The translations under genes were made by a program, and so were the position numbers. DNA of 64,000 nt, from assembly GCA_026874595.1 (NCBI GenBank), contig CM049306.1, positions 26,465,519-26,529,518 on the forward strand. Direction: 5' to 3'. Below, one piece after another: positions 30,344 through 42,868 of the stretch (the first letter of the stretch is position 1; each line of letters opens with the position of its first letter). Origin of the DNA: Sipunculus nudus. Its lineage: Eukaryota; Annelida; Sipuncula; Golfingiida; Sipunculidae. The notes under the pieces were generated by a model. It had not been told where the DNA came from. It did not search any database and saw nothing but the letters and a program-made list of their open reading frames with translations.

Positions 30344-31025
30344 AGCCCTCAGCCCTTAGGCTGATGGGCTTTTGTCGTCACCCAAGCTGTCCGTCCGTCC
30401 GTCCGGCGTCCGTTAACTTTTACCTTGTGAGCGGGATATCTTGAAAAGGATTCACCGTCAGAATTTTATTTCCTCGGTAATCTCGATCAAGTTCGAAGAT
30501 GGGTGAACTTGACCTATTTTTCTACGTTTTAGAGCTGATTATAGAAAAAACATTTAGAAGCTTATTTCTCAGGAACCATGGGATGGATTTTCACAATACT
30601 TACTATGATCATAGGGACTGATGGTTTGTACTTGCTGCACAAGTTTGGGGGCACCACCTACAATTTCTGATTTTTAATGAATTTTTGTTGGATTTTTTAA
30701 TTTTGGCTTTGTGAGTGGGATATCTCTAAAAGGATTCACAATAGGAATTTTATTTCTTTGGTGAAGATGTATATCGACAAAATCTTGGTCAAGTTTGAAG
30801 ATGGGTGACCTTGACCTGCTTTTCAAGGTCACAGAGCTTATAATAGAATAAAACTTAGAAGCTTATTTTCAGGAAGCATTTGGTGGATTGTTATGAATCA
30901 TGAAATTGAGACATGTACAGATATACATCCATGTGAGAACAGATATTTAGTACTTGTTACTGTTACCACCTCTAAACACTGTTCTTTTGGCTGAGGGCTT
31001 TTGTCAGCTTCTGCTGATATTCTAG
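30344..31025 (+). mobile_element. Helitron-like non-autonomous element ending hairpin + CTAG
   Basis: Starts agccctcagcccttagg with a (GTCC)n tract at about 30,392-30,405, holds two related units (gtgagcgggatatct.., gtgagtgggatatct..) and ends with hairpin TCAGC-TTCT-GCTGA (31004-31017) followed by TATT and CTAG, then T. Flanks read gctttt and tttttcaag, consistent with insertion in a T-run. The hairpin plus CTRR end is the Helitron signature; no Rep/helicase is present. Confidence 0.55.
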
Positions 31026-31029
31026 TTTT

Positions 31030-32325
31030 TCAAGCTGACATATTCATAAAATCTGCAACTTCAAGTATGAGTCATGTGACCAACATTTGCACAATACTTG
31101 GTAATGCTAGCTTCTGTCATTTCTGAGATTACTATGTCAGTATGCTTACTTGGCCAAATGACTGTTCAAATTCGTGTAACTCCACTAAAATTCATCAAAT
31201 GCAAACCATTTGAACAAACTTGAGAGGGTTTGCCTCTGGGTTCATTTCTGTAAAATATTGAACAATTTGGCTGGACTGTTTACAAGAAGAAGACTTTTAA
31301 AAGTTTTTCAGCTTTTTTCCTATAAATTCTAAGTAAATGCAAATAGCAAAAAATAAGCCGACTCCCACAACATTTGATATGTGACAGATTATTGCATAAA
31401 ATCTGGGGATGGTAGCTCCTGCTATTCCTGAGAAATTATGGGTTAATGTACAGATGACCCATGACCTCTGTACAAAATAAGGTCAATGCAGGTGGCACCA
31501 TAAATACCTGAATTTTATATGTGACTCATGTGACCAAGCCTGGCATAAAATTTGGTGATGATAGCTCCGGCCGTTTCTGAGACTGTCAATTTAATATGCT
31601 TTTTAGGACAGATGGCTAAGTTCAACTTCCTGTAACTCGGCCAAAATTCACCGAACTTGAACCATTCGAACAAACTTAAGAGAGATGGTATAACAGATAA
31701 TTTCTGTGAAATACTGAACACTTTGGCTTGACCGTTTCGGGAGAGAAGATTTTTAAAGATTTTTTTAGCTTTTTCTCTATAAAACCTAAGAAAATTCAGA
31801 GTTTTTCAAACCTATTTTTTGCATTAAATTTCATGATGGGTTATAATACAGATGACGGACGGCACCACACCATCGAATTAGCTCACAGATTCGCTAAAAA
31901 TTACTACAGATGCATATTGAATGAAAATTATATTACAGATGCATCTGACTTACGGAAAAATCTTGAATTTAGTTGAGTATGGATCGAATTATTTATAATC
32001 CATGGACAGCCGTCTTTATATACCCACAGAGAGCTGTGTACCTGTGATTGTAAACATTGCCTGGCATGAGGGGTATCTAAAATATCATAAATCTACATTT
32101 TTTAAAAGCTTTTAAAAACCATTCTTGTCAATATTAACCATTGATAACCTGAAATCTAATGTCTAGAGGCATGATGTAACGAATGCTGATAAACTAGTGC
32201 CAGGCTAGATGTATCTGCTTCACACAGCTAACATATATGGTAAAATGACTCAATTCAATGTTTATAATTCAGCCAAAATTCATTCTTTGGAACCATAAAA
32301 GACAATTATTATAAGAACTAGATGT
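31030..32325. repeat. Degenerate long-unit repeat, related to 36.4-37.36 kb
   Basis: Blocks such as gtaactcggccaaaattcacc, gaacaaacttaag, aatttggct and gagaagaagatttttaaag recur with period near 450 bp, and the same blocks occur at 36.4-37.36 kb in the same orientation. Both arrays end with gacggac..caccacaccatcg followed by agctcacag.ttcgctaaaaa. The two flank the 32.3-36.4 kb elements. Confidence 0.6.
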
Positions 32326-32333
32326 GGTCGGAC

Positions 32334-34755
32334 CGGTGGCGTAGGGGCGGTCCGCCCCGGGCGGCACATTTTGGGGGGCGGCATTTCGAGGAATTAGTAT
32401 AATGAGTGGCACAAGGAATTCCTCAAAAAATACAAATTTGGCCTTTTTGTCCCATGTTCAAGTATTCCAGGGATTATAAACTGGACAATGTAACCTACTA
32501 AATGATTAGAGAACGTTTTGTACATTTTTTTATGGGCGGCATTTCTGGGATTTAGTATAATCAGTGGCATAAGGAGTTCTCAACAAGTACAAATTTTGCC
32601 TTTTTGTTGCATGTTCAAGTATTCAAGGGATTATAAACTGGACAATGTAACCTACAAAATGATAAGCGAACGATATGCACATTTTTGGGGGCGGCATTTC
32701 TGGGATTTAGTATAATCAGTGGCATAAGGATTTCTCAAAGAGTACAAATTTGACCTTTTTGTCCCATGTTCAAGTGTTCCAGGGATTGTAAACTGGACAA
32801 TGGAACCTACCAAAAGTTTAGCGAACGTTTTGTACATTTTTTATGGGCGGCATTTCTTGGATTTAGTATAATCAGTTGCATAAAGAGTTCTCAAAAAGTA
32901 CAAATTTGGCCTTTTTGTCCCATGTTCAAGTATTTCAGGGATTAAAAACTGGACAGTGGAAACTACAGAATGATTAGCGAACGAATTGTACATTTGTGGG
33001 GGCGGAATTTCTGGGATTTAGTTTAATCAGTGGCATAAGGAGATCCTCAAAAAGTTCAAATTCGGCCTTTTTGTCCCTTTTCAAGAATTTCAGGGATTAA
33101 ACAGTTGGCAGTGGAACCAACCAAATTATTTGCGGACGATTTCTATGGAGGCAAGCTATACGCAAAAAAGAAATACATATCTGTAGTTATTCTTTGTTAA
33201 GATCTGTGGTCTTGCAATGTCAGAACGCCATCAATAAACTGACCAATCATGCAAAAAGCCTGCATTTCAGGGCGGTCGTCGTTTACAAAAATCCCTAGCA
33301 GCACCTGATAATCACCAGGGAAAAACCCTGCCAGAAGACCAATTGGCCCCAGTGGTGGGGGTGGGGTGTCTGTCATACACATTGTGCGAAAAATATTTTG
33401 ACGAATTGTGTTGCTCTTACCTTGGAAAGTATTAAGAATTTCCATTCTTGAACACATGAATTCCCGAAATTCCAGGATATTTAAACAGCCTGAAACAACC
33501 TGAAACGCCCTTTTCCACGATTCTTCATACTCTAACATCAGTCTTGTTAAAATACAGACGTTTACACTATCGTGTATATAATGAGTACTGCCTATAAATG
33601 CCTGTGTCGTTTGATTAACCAATATGGCCTGCATGATCTTTTATGTAACTTGAATAAAAACAATAAACACCCAGGCCTATGTAGGAATTATTTAACTTTA
33701 AAATATAATTCTATATTATAACTGTCCGGCGGGATGAATCCCCCTGGCCGCTTAGCCAATGTTCAATATACGTATCAAGTATCAGTTTTAACTTTTAGAG
33801 TTCAAAACTAAAATTAAAGATATATTTACCTGTATTGTTAATTCTGTTATTAACAGTTTAATTATCAAATACCTACAGATAATTGTTGTATATTGTGACA
33901 AATCATTTGAAATTAAATGATAATATATATTTAAATTATATCATTACTTGAAATTTTTTCTAAATACTTTATTGAATAACAAATTGTCATAAGTTCATAA
34001 ATAAAACCTCGCAAAGTGCATAATCACTATAATTCTTTAATGATTTTGATGCAGCCTTGAAATAAAGTATGCTTTTAACTTGGAGGATCTTTTAATTAAA
34101 CAAAGTCAGTTAGTCCAAACAGTGGATTTTTTATGTGAAAATATTAAACATGCCCTACCTACATATATAGGCTTAACTCATGAATTACGCTTTTTTTTAG
34201 TAAAGACTAATGTGCCTTGCATGCAGCAGTACCATGCATATCTCAATAGCTCTATTAGGTGTACCTGCTGTCATATGCGTTAACAAGAGGTAGAATTATA
34301 AATGTGACAAGGTTTTTGTATACGTTGAGAATGGAATAACACTCACCAAATAAAGTTCTTTCCCAAGCTGAGTATAAAGTAATCATGAATCGTGTTTACA
34401 TGAATGATGAAAGTTTAATTTCACACATTATATGTGTATCCTGCAGTGTAATCAGTTTATAGTTACAATTTATTCGTTTTATTTCTTTCTGTTCACTTCA
34501 TGATGAAATATAATTGTTTGAGCTTCGAGCGTTCTTTGGATTTACATCAGCAAAGAGATGTCTGCTCCTTAATATGTGGCGGAAGAATTCCCTTCGAGTG
34601 AATCCATATAATTGCGGTGTTGTCAAACACAAGCCTGTAACAAGGACATTTGACACGATATATTTCAATATGTTATCCAGGTTTGTAATGTTTTGTTAGA
34701 GGGGCGGCAATTTCTAAGACCGCCCCGGGCGGCAATGAGGCTAGGTACGCCGCTG
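32334..34755. mobile_element. hAT-like non-autonomous DNA transposon with internal minisatellite
   Basis: A 2,422-bp element flanked by a perfect 8-bp duplication GGTCGGAC (32326-32333 and 34756-34763). Left end CGGTGGCGTAGGGGCGGTC and right end (reverse complement) CAGCGGCGTACCTAG, each followed by CGCCC(G)GGGCGG-rich sequence. An 8-bp target duplication with a CAGnGGCG terminus is typical of hAT elements. The left third has about five units of about 157 bp (gggcggcatttctgggattt). The rest is non-coding, except a 145-codon minus-strand frame at 33197-33634 that I cannot assign. No transposase seen. Confidence 0.75.
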
Positions 34756-34765
34756 GGTCGGACAA

Positions 34766-36395
34766 TGGTCCTCAGAGGGCCCCGCATTTCTGCTAGTGCT
34801 GGACTGGTTTGCATATTGGTGAAAAATTAAGTTAATTTTGAAAAATATCACAAACAGAAACAGGTTTTTTATCAATATGCGTAAGGGAAAAAATCAAACT
34901 GGATTAAAGAAGATATGTCTGAAATAATGTGTGCAATAGAAAATCACCGAATGTAGTCTGTTAGCCATATTTGATTTTGAGCAAGTCTGTAATTAAATAA
35001 GTCTGAAGCCCTCATAGGGACCAATGAATCCTGTAAATTTGGAAAAGCTAAGTATGTTGTTGTTTAGTTATCATGCACAAAAGAAAATCAGCGATTGGGC
35101 AGTAGGGGCCATATTGAAATTCCAACAGGTCTGCAATTCAAAAGGTCTGGAGCCCTTATAGGTACCAATAATCCTTGTGAATTTGGGAAAGCTACTGGAG
35201 GTTGTTGTTGAGTTATCGCCCACGAAAGAAAATCAGCGATCGGGCTGTGGCGGCAATATTTGAATTCCGACAGGTCTGTAAATTAATAGGTCTGGAGCCG
35301 TCATAGGTACCAACCATCCCTGTGAATTTTGGAAAGCTGCAGTATGTTGTTGTTGAGTTATTGCGTGCGAAAAAAAATCAGCGATTTGGCTGTGGCGGCC
35401 ATATTTGAATTCCGACAAGTCTGTAATTCAAGAGGTCTGGAGCCGTCATAGGTACCAATTATCCCTGTGAATTTGGGAAAGCTGCAGTGTGTTGTTGTTG
35501 AGTTATTGCGTGCGAAAGAAAATCAGCGATTGGGCTGTGGCGGCCATATTTGAATTCCAACAAGTCTGTAATTCCATAGGTGTAGAGCCCTCATAGGTAC
35601 CAATCATTCCTGTGAATTTGGGAAAGCTGCAGTATGTTGTTGTTGAGTTATCGCGTATAAAAGAAAATCAGTGATTTGGCTGTGGCGGCCATATTTGAAT
35701 TCCGAAAAGTCTGTAATTCGATAGGTCTGGAGCCGCCATAGGTACCAATCATCTCTGTGAATTTATAAAAGCTGCTGTATGCTATTGTTGAGTTATCGCG
35801 TGCGAAAGAAAATCAGCGATTGGGCTGTGGCGGCCATATTTGAATTCCGATAAGTCTGTAATTCGATAGGTCTGGAGCTATCATAGGTACCAATTATCCC
35901 TTTGCATTTGGGAAAGCTGCAGTGTGTTGTTGTTGAGTTATTGCGTGCAAAAGAAAATCAGCGATTGGGCTGTGGCGTCCATATTAGATTACCGATAAGT
36001 CTGTAATTCGACAGGTGTGGAGCCCTCATAGGTACCAATTATCCCTGTGAATTAGGGAAAGCTGCAGTGTGTTGTTGTTGAGTTATTGCGTGCAAGAAAA
36101 ATCAGCGATTGGGCTGTGGCGGCCATATTTGAATTCCAACAAGTCTGTAATTCGATAGGTCTGGAGCCGTCATAGGTACCAATCATCCCTGTGAATTTAT
36201 GAAAGCTGCAGTATGTTATTGTTGAATAATCGTAGCGAAAGAAAATCAGCGATTTGGCTGTGGCGACCATATTTGAATTCCGATAAGTCTGTAATTCGAT
36301 AGGTCTGGAGCTGTCATAGGTACCAATTATCCCTGTAAATTTTGGAAAGCTGCAGTGTGTTGTTGTTGAGTTATTGCTTGTCAAGCGGGGCCCTA
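34766..36395. mobile_element. Tandem-repeat element, about ten 145-bp units
   Basis: Units share gattgggctgtggcggccat, gaattccgacaagtctgtaa, gtcataggtaccaat and gttgttgttgagttattgcg at about 145-bp intervals from 35.1 to 36.37 kb. The array is bracketed by AGGGCCCCGC on the left (34778) and GCGGGGCCCT on the right (36385), a perfect inverted pair, suggesting a mobile element rather than a satellite. Frames over the array are repeat artefacts. Confidence 0.65.
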
Positions 36396-37360
36396 ATTAT
36401 TCAGGGGATTATTCTGGTAAAATATTAAACAAATTGGCCTCAGTGGCGTCAGTCAAAAAACGTTTTACAGGTTTATAAGTCATATGGGAAAATACAGCAA
36501 AATGGCTAAGTTAAACTTCCCATAACTCAGCCAAAAATCACTGAACCAAAACCATATGAACAAACTTGAATTATCAACATCAAAGGATAATTAATAAGTG
36601 AGATTTGAGAATTTGGCCAAGTGGTTTTTTGAGAAGAAGATCTTTGTAGCCACTGAGCTAAAATGGGCTGTTACGGCATATAACTAAATTCAGCTTCCCA
36701 TAACTCAGCCAAAAGTCACTGAACTGAGACCATTTGAATAAACTTCAGAAAGTACTACCCTAGGATCATTTCTGTACGATATTAAACAATTTGGCCATAT
36801 GGTTTCAGAGAAGAAGTTTTTTTTGTAGCCGTCAGTATGATACGGGGACTGATGACCCACATACAAAAAGGCCGATGCAGCTGGCGCCACCAATACCTCA
36901 GTTTCAGATATGACTCATGTGACCAACATTGGCATAAAATTTGGTGATGATAGCTCCAGCCTTTTCTGAGATTGTAATTTTAGTATGCATTTTTGGACAG
37001 ATGACTAAGTTCAACTTCCTGTAACTCGGCCAAAAATCACCAAACTTAAACCAATCGAACAAACTTAAGAAAGATTGTTCCAGAAATCATTTCTGTGATA
37101 TAGTGGACAATTTGGCTGAACAGTTTCGGAGAAGAAGATTTTTAAAGCTTTTTAGCTTTTTCCCTATTAAATCTATAAAAATGCAGTTAGCCAAAAAATA
37201 AGCAAATTCCGATGACTAATTATTTGCATAAAATTTCATGATGCTTACTATTGCCGTTTTCAAGATAGTATGGGTACAGACGACGGACGCCGGACGACAG
37301 ACCCCGGATGACGCCACACCATCGCATAAGCTCACAGGTTCGCTAAAAAGCAACCCCGAA
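36396..37360. repeat. Degenerate array related to 31.0-32.3 kb
   Basis: See the 31.0 kb array. It ends with gacgacggacgccggacgac and ctcacaggttcgctaaaaag. It may be the continuation of one large element interrupted by the younger insertions. Confidence 0.6.
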
Positions 37361-38060
37361 TTTGGCCTCTGGTAAATTCTTCTTTCCTGCAATGCGTGTG
37401 ACTATTATCTGCAACGTCTTCTATAATATTTCCGGCACACTTGTTATAACCTTAGCCAGGTTATTAGGCAGGTTATTAATGACATATTCCTTATTGAACT
37501 ATAATGGAGTGAACATAATAAAACTCTTTAAACTTATAAGGGGTACAATCTTACTTGTAAAATTTTTATTTGACCTGTGAGATATATCAATTGGCTGTCA
37601 ATCTGCGTGTTTTGCAGTACAGGTAAGTTTATAGACGTCAGTACAGGTGAAAACGGACATATTTCCGACCCTTTGCTACTGAATGGATTGATTGCACGTA
37701 GATAAATATTGAGCAGTTTATATCACAGAAAAACTACCGGAAGCCTGGATTCCTTAGGAATTTTTGCAAGTCCATTAATTGGGATGATTGCAATCCTACC
37801 TAACAATCCAGGACTGTAATGTGTGTAATGGCCACCAGTCATTCAGCTTAAACGTGACATGACGTATACACCTGGGTGCCGTTAGCATAACTGTGTTTCT
37901 TCATTCTCTTCGTCAGTCATGTTAAACGCAAATATCTGTAAAGCAGGTGGCGCTGTATCATTTAGTAAAGCATATTTCACGTCATTCTGGAACGGGTAAC
38001 CATTCCTTAAGAATTCAGAGATGCATCAACAGTACACCTCAACAAGAGGAAGGGAAACCG
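37361..38060. other. No gene recognised
   Basis: No repeat or coding segment with family resemblance. Confidence 0.45.
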
Positions 38061-38400
38061 CCAGACATGCAATAACCACTGCTGCATTCCCCAGCAGGAA
38101 ATTCTTTGCAAGAATACTGTTGAACCGTCCAATTGCTTATCTGGAGCAGAGCCAACTGCCAGTGACACTGTGGGGATTCAGAAAAGATCGCAGAACTGCT
38201 TAAATGATCTTCGCGGTGCATCAACTACAGAAATTTTAGGAGCAAAACCATGAATTTTGTAGACCTCACAAAAGTTTTAGATACAGTTCGCAGACACGGC
38301 CATTGGAGGATCATGGGAGAAAATGGAAGCCCGGCAGAGATTATCTTCTTTAGCATAATGCCCATGGCCATGCTAAAATATACCTTCTGTGACAGTGTAT
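38061..38400 (+). pseudogene. Non-LTR reverse transcriptase fragment (RTE-like)
   Basis: Two frames together show a conserved block of endonuclease-RT elements: FFARILLNRPIAYLEQSQLP and FRKDRRTA (38,106-38,203), then, after a frame change, FVDLTKVLDTVRRHGHWRIM (from 38,252), which carries the first catalytic Asp context. Stops on both sides; 5' and 3' parts are absent. A dead fragment. Confidence 0.75.
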
Positions 38401-39066
38401 AAAGGGTTGGTCGGGAAAAAGTCACAGGAAAGAAAATCATGGAAAAAAGTCATAATCATGGGTAGGAAATAAAGTCAACGGAAATAAAGTCACAATGTGA
38501 GTAGAGAAAAGTCACATATTTAATTGAAAATCACCCTTAAATTCTTAATTTTTAATTAGCACTTTAATGTAATAAACTAATAATGAAAACTTGAATAAGG
38601 TCACTACTAAGCTATAGCACAAATGTATTAAAATTGGGCCCAATTCTTTCTCAAACTTAATCAATATTTAATTCATTGTATTTTGAGACGATTTGTGTTG
38701 CAGCGACCACTTGCCATGATACTGTACAGAGGTACCTGACGATCGTGTTGTAGTGTATACACTTGTGGCCAGTCTCAGATTTTACATATTATGGATGTGA
38801 GAAGAGCACGATCATGATTACCTGTGGTCCTCAAATAGCCACTGCATGGAGCACATCTGATTCTGTTAGCAGTTGATGTAGCTTTAGCTTCTTCATATAA
38901 CCTGAGGTTTGCTGACAATGAATGGGTCAAAGATCACCATCTGGTTAAGGGGGATTACAAAAATTAAACTGAGCGCCATCGATATCTGGAATATCGACTG
39001 TTTGTTAGTCTCTTTTGTTTTCACATGAGGGGCGCTACTCAATCAGTGAGAAAGTTTGGGATATAA
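38401..39066. other. No gene recognised
   Basis: Short repeats of aaagtca near 38.4-38.53 kb; otherwise featureless. Confidence 0.45.
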
Positions 39067-40519
39067 GGCCAAAAATTAAAAAAGGTATGGTTTTCGTGCA
39101 CATTTTTTCATAAATCACTGCTTGTGGGCGGTATTTTATTATGCCCCCGCCACAAAGTGGCCGGGGCATATAGTTTTACCCATGTCCGTCCTTCCGTCCT
39201 TCCGTCATTTCGAAATCAAACAGTTGTACAGACTTTTTTTCGCAATGCCTGCAGATATTGGCCTGATTTTTGGTGTGTGGGCAGATATAGACCAGTTACA
39301 GATCGAGTTCGCGTTTCGTCCCAGTTGATCTACTTTTGACCGTTTTACGGCTCCTAAACTTAGAAAATTTCAGGAAAAATATAAATTTTCATGACAAATA
39401 CACATGTACAGACTTTTTTTCGCAATGCCTGCAGATATTGGCCTGATTTTTGGTGTGTGGGCAGATAATGATCAGTTACAGATCGAGTTCGCGTTTCGTC
39501 CCAGTTGATCTACTTTTGAACGTTTTACGGCTCCTAAACTTTGAAAATTTCATGAAAAATATGAACTTTCATGACAAATACACATGTACGGACTTTATTT
39601 CGCAATGCCTGCAGATATTGGCCTGATTTTTGGTGTGTGGGCAGATAATGACCAGTTACAGATCGAGTTCACGTTTTGTCCCAGTTGACCTACTTTTGAC
39701 CGTTTGACGGTGCTCTAACATAGAAATTTCATAAAAAAGTGCACATGTACGGACTTTTTTTCCCAGTGCCTGCAGATACGGGCCTGATTTTTGGTGTGTA
39801 GGCAGATAATGACCAGTTACAGATCGAGTTCTTATTTTGTCCCAGTTGACCTACTTTTGACCATTTGACTGCTCCTAGACATAGAAAATTTCACGAAAAA
39901 TATAAATTTTAAAAAAACAGATGCATATGTACGGACTTTTTCTCCTCAATGCCTGCAGATACCACCCTGATTTTTTAGGTGTGGGCAGATAATTACAGTT
40001 ACAGATCGAGTTCGCGTTTCATCCCGGTTTACCTACTTTTGATTATTTTACAGCACCTAAACATGGATAATTTCATGAAAGACAGTTCTAAATTTTTATG
40101 GAAAATGCACATATATGGACTTTTTTTCACAATGCCTGCAGATACTGGCCTGATTTTTGGTGTGTTGCTTGATAATGACCCGTTACAGATCGAGTTTGCA
40201 TTTTGCCCTTGTTGACCTACTTTTGACCATACGACACCTCCTGTACTTAAAATTTTTTTTCAAAATTGAACAAATGTTTCTAATTTGCCCCTGGCGGGGG
40301 CTTTCGTGTCGTTCCGACACATCTAGTTTTTGACCTTTTTTGTATGTTTTGATAAAGATGTCATATGATCAAGAAAAATCATGAAATAAACAGGTCAAAA
40401 TATTACATTAAATAGGAAATTGTATCACAATTGTGTTATTTTTTTCTTCTTGAAAGATGAAAATCGAAATAAAAACGCGCTTGCGGTGCCTGAGAACCAT
40501 ACCTTTTATCTTTTTGGCC
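39067..40519. mobile_element. TIR element (GGCCAAAAA ends) split by a Helitron-like insert
   Basis: Left end GGCCAAAAATTAAAAAAGGT and right end, reverse-complemented, GGCCAAAAAGATAAAAGGT, both continuing into ATGGTT. The outer parts (39067-39132 and 40327-40519) align with the uninterrupted copy at 24,771-24,999. Non-coding. Confidence 0.65.
39133..40326 (+). mobile_element. Helitron-like element with six ~180-bp units, ending hairpin + CTAG
   Basis: The start attatgcccccgccacaaag contains a short GC hairpin with ggccggggc and is followed by a GTCCTTCC tract. Six units carry tgcctgcagatattggcctg; the first three are exactly 180 bp apart (39246, 39426, 39606), later ones near 39,768, 39,950 and 40,133. 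The 3' end is ggcgggggctttc, hairpin GTGTCG-TTC-CGACAC (40306-40320), AT and CTAG (40323-40326), then a T-run. Insertion into a T-run is confirmed by the copy at 24.8 kb. Architecture fits non-autonomous Helitrons with minisatellite cores. Confidence 0.65.
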
Positions 40520-42060
40520 TAAATAGTCCATCGAAGGACTTTTCGTCCAATGTTATACCTGTATATAACAGACGACGTAGAATGCATTGAATAACTAGGA
40601 TATTCAGCACATAATACATAGTTGCTCGAATCGCTATCTGTGGATTATTATGCAAGTAAACAACATATAAAGCTGTTTCTTCTAGAAACAGATCTTATAT
40701 AAAGATACGTGTATAGTAGAAGCGTTGTGTTTATATGTTGTTTCTTGCAAAGTAACACCCGCCCCCCCCCCCCCCCACGATAGCTTGAATCAGCACTCCA
40801 GGGCAACTATGTATTGTAAAATGAACTTGCAATCACAGGCATAACGAAAATGTCCTCAATATCACGCGTACAGAAACTGTCAAACAGTACACACGCTATA
40901 GACTGAACGAGTTTTCTGACAGCTGTTTTGGTCAACCCGTGAACAAGTGGAAACATGACCCCCCCCCCCCCCCCACATACACACACACACACCTAAAAAG
41001 AAGACCGATCTACTTTCCTGGCTGATAATTTGCGCTTCCTTAGCGAACTGATAATGTGAATTCCTACCTTGTGGGTGCACGTGTTGTTGGATCTAGCCCC
41101 CGTCCGTACGAAATCTTATGAGTCGTAAATGCCAACACTTTAAAACCGTATATATTCCCTGGAATAATAATATTAATTAACGGGCTTTACTTGGGAAGTA
41201 ATGGCTTTCGCTTTATCGTTATAAAATCCTAAACTGGCCACCAGGTTTAAGTAACCTTCCAGTTAAACGGGTTGTTCATTGTTCCTACTCTCTCCCGGTC
41301 ACCTCCCCTTTTCAGCCTGACTGCGCTCTGTACCATTTGTGTATCATGTCATATATACCGATCAACCGGTCCCTTGTGTGACACCATGCGACAGCAAACA
41401 CCATAAATCAAGCAATCTAAGTCTCAACGGCACATAAACATTTACAACACCATGTGCATTATCCATAGCCTATAGTTCGTCTTGGCTAAATAAAAGAATT
41501 CCCTAGCGAAACTATCCTGAAACACGGACTATCTGCAATTCCTGTATTTTTATTCGTTGTTATGGTTCTGTCTGTGAGTAAAGACAGTCCACGTGTGTCT
41601 GTTGATCATAATAAGATCAGATGTCCGATCCAAACGAGCAGAAGTAACATGAAAGATGAAAAACAAAAGAATCACTTGCTGGAAGCTAGAACAATCTTAA
41701 TTGTAGTCACCTGGTACGGCCAACAGGTTGCGTGCGCTATATTTTTATATTTTGCACCAGTTTCCCCCCACTGGTGCACAGGAGTAAGCAATCGAATATT
41801 GTCAGATACCATTATATTTTAACGAGGAAACACTATATTTCTTGTATATGTAACATACCTGGAATGTAAATGGGTCCCTTTAAGGCCGTTTTTATGGAAT
41901 GTTGCAAATTCAGGAGATCTGCCGCGTGCAACCCTGACAATATGTTTCTGTTACGCGAAAAAATGATAACTCATGTACGTTGAGGTAGGTCACCAGTAAT
42001 AGGTATAGTCTGTTTCTGAGGATGTACATGGAGGACCTGTCTAATTAAATTCCAGGCCAC
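40520..42060. other. No gene recognised; poly-C runs
   Basis: C-runs at about 40761-40776 and 40960-40974 beside a short CA tract. The frame at 41562-41822 shows no family resemblance. Nothing else supportable. Confidence 0.45.
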
Positions 42061-42063
42061 AAA

Positions 42064-42660
42064 CCCTTGAAATTACCATTTAAACGTGTCTAAATGGCAA
42101 CCACTATTGTAATTACTTTTTTTGCAATAGTGGTTATGTTGCATGCGGAAATTTTTCCAAGATTCGTCGAGATTCTTCCAAACAAATGACATTCCCCGAA
42201 AAAAAACCCACACAATTCATACTCAGTATCCCCAACACGCATCAGTTTGTATTTTATATGTTATTACACTAGTGAACTTTATTACATTAGTGACCATGTC
42301 GAGAAACCACTATTGTAATAACGGTCACTATTATAATAAAAACTAGCGACCACTTTTATTTCACCACTGAAGAAATAATTCTATCATCGTTCATCTTCAA
42401 ATTTCACCATTGTGTTCGAGTATAAAATACTGCAGAATTGTAGTATTCCAAGCGTTATAATCTACTCTTACGTAATTAATTCTATCTATTACGAAATTTA
42501 TTACAATAGTGAACATTATTACAATAGTGACCGGGTCGAGCAACCACTATTGTAATAACGGTCACTATTGTAATAAAAAACAGCCGCCACTTTTATCTGA
42601 CCATGGAAGAAAATAATTTCCTTCAGCGTTCATCTTGAAATGCCGCCATTGTTTCATATT
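42064..42660. repeat. Palindromic satellite family, locus 1
   Basis: Contains caaccactattgtaataacg and ggtcactattgtaataa, with their complements ttattacaatagtg. The outer part at 42,130-42,240 is the reverse complement of 59,780-59,900. Two related units are visible, each followed by a region that includes gcgttcatcttgaaatg. Confidence 0.8.
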
Positions 42661-42824
42661 TGTGTTCTAGTCTATAATGTTTCTTGCATTGTGGACTTCA
42701 TACATTATTACTCTGCTACATAAAACACCTCTCTACCCGTTCCCATTCACCACATGACGAAGAACCCTGTGTGCCTTGAAGGCTCGGATTAATAAAATAG
42801 TTAGTCTATAGAATTTATTTAGTT

Positions 42825-42828
<4 letters not shown>

Positions 42829-42863
<35 letters not shown>
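42829..42863. repeat. (TA)n microsatellite
   Basis: About 17 TA units immediately left of the candidate solo LTR. Confidence 0.95.

Positions 42864-42864
<1 letters not shown>

Positions 42865-42868
<4 letters not shown>

Noticed and set aside
33197-33634. 145-codon minus-strand frame as a hAT transposase remnant
   Set aside because: No transposase motif (no DDE context, no hAT dimerisation signature, no BED finger) could be seen.
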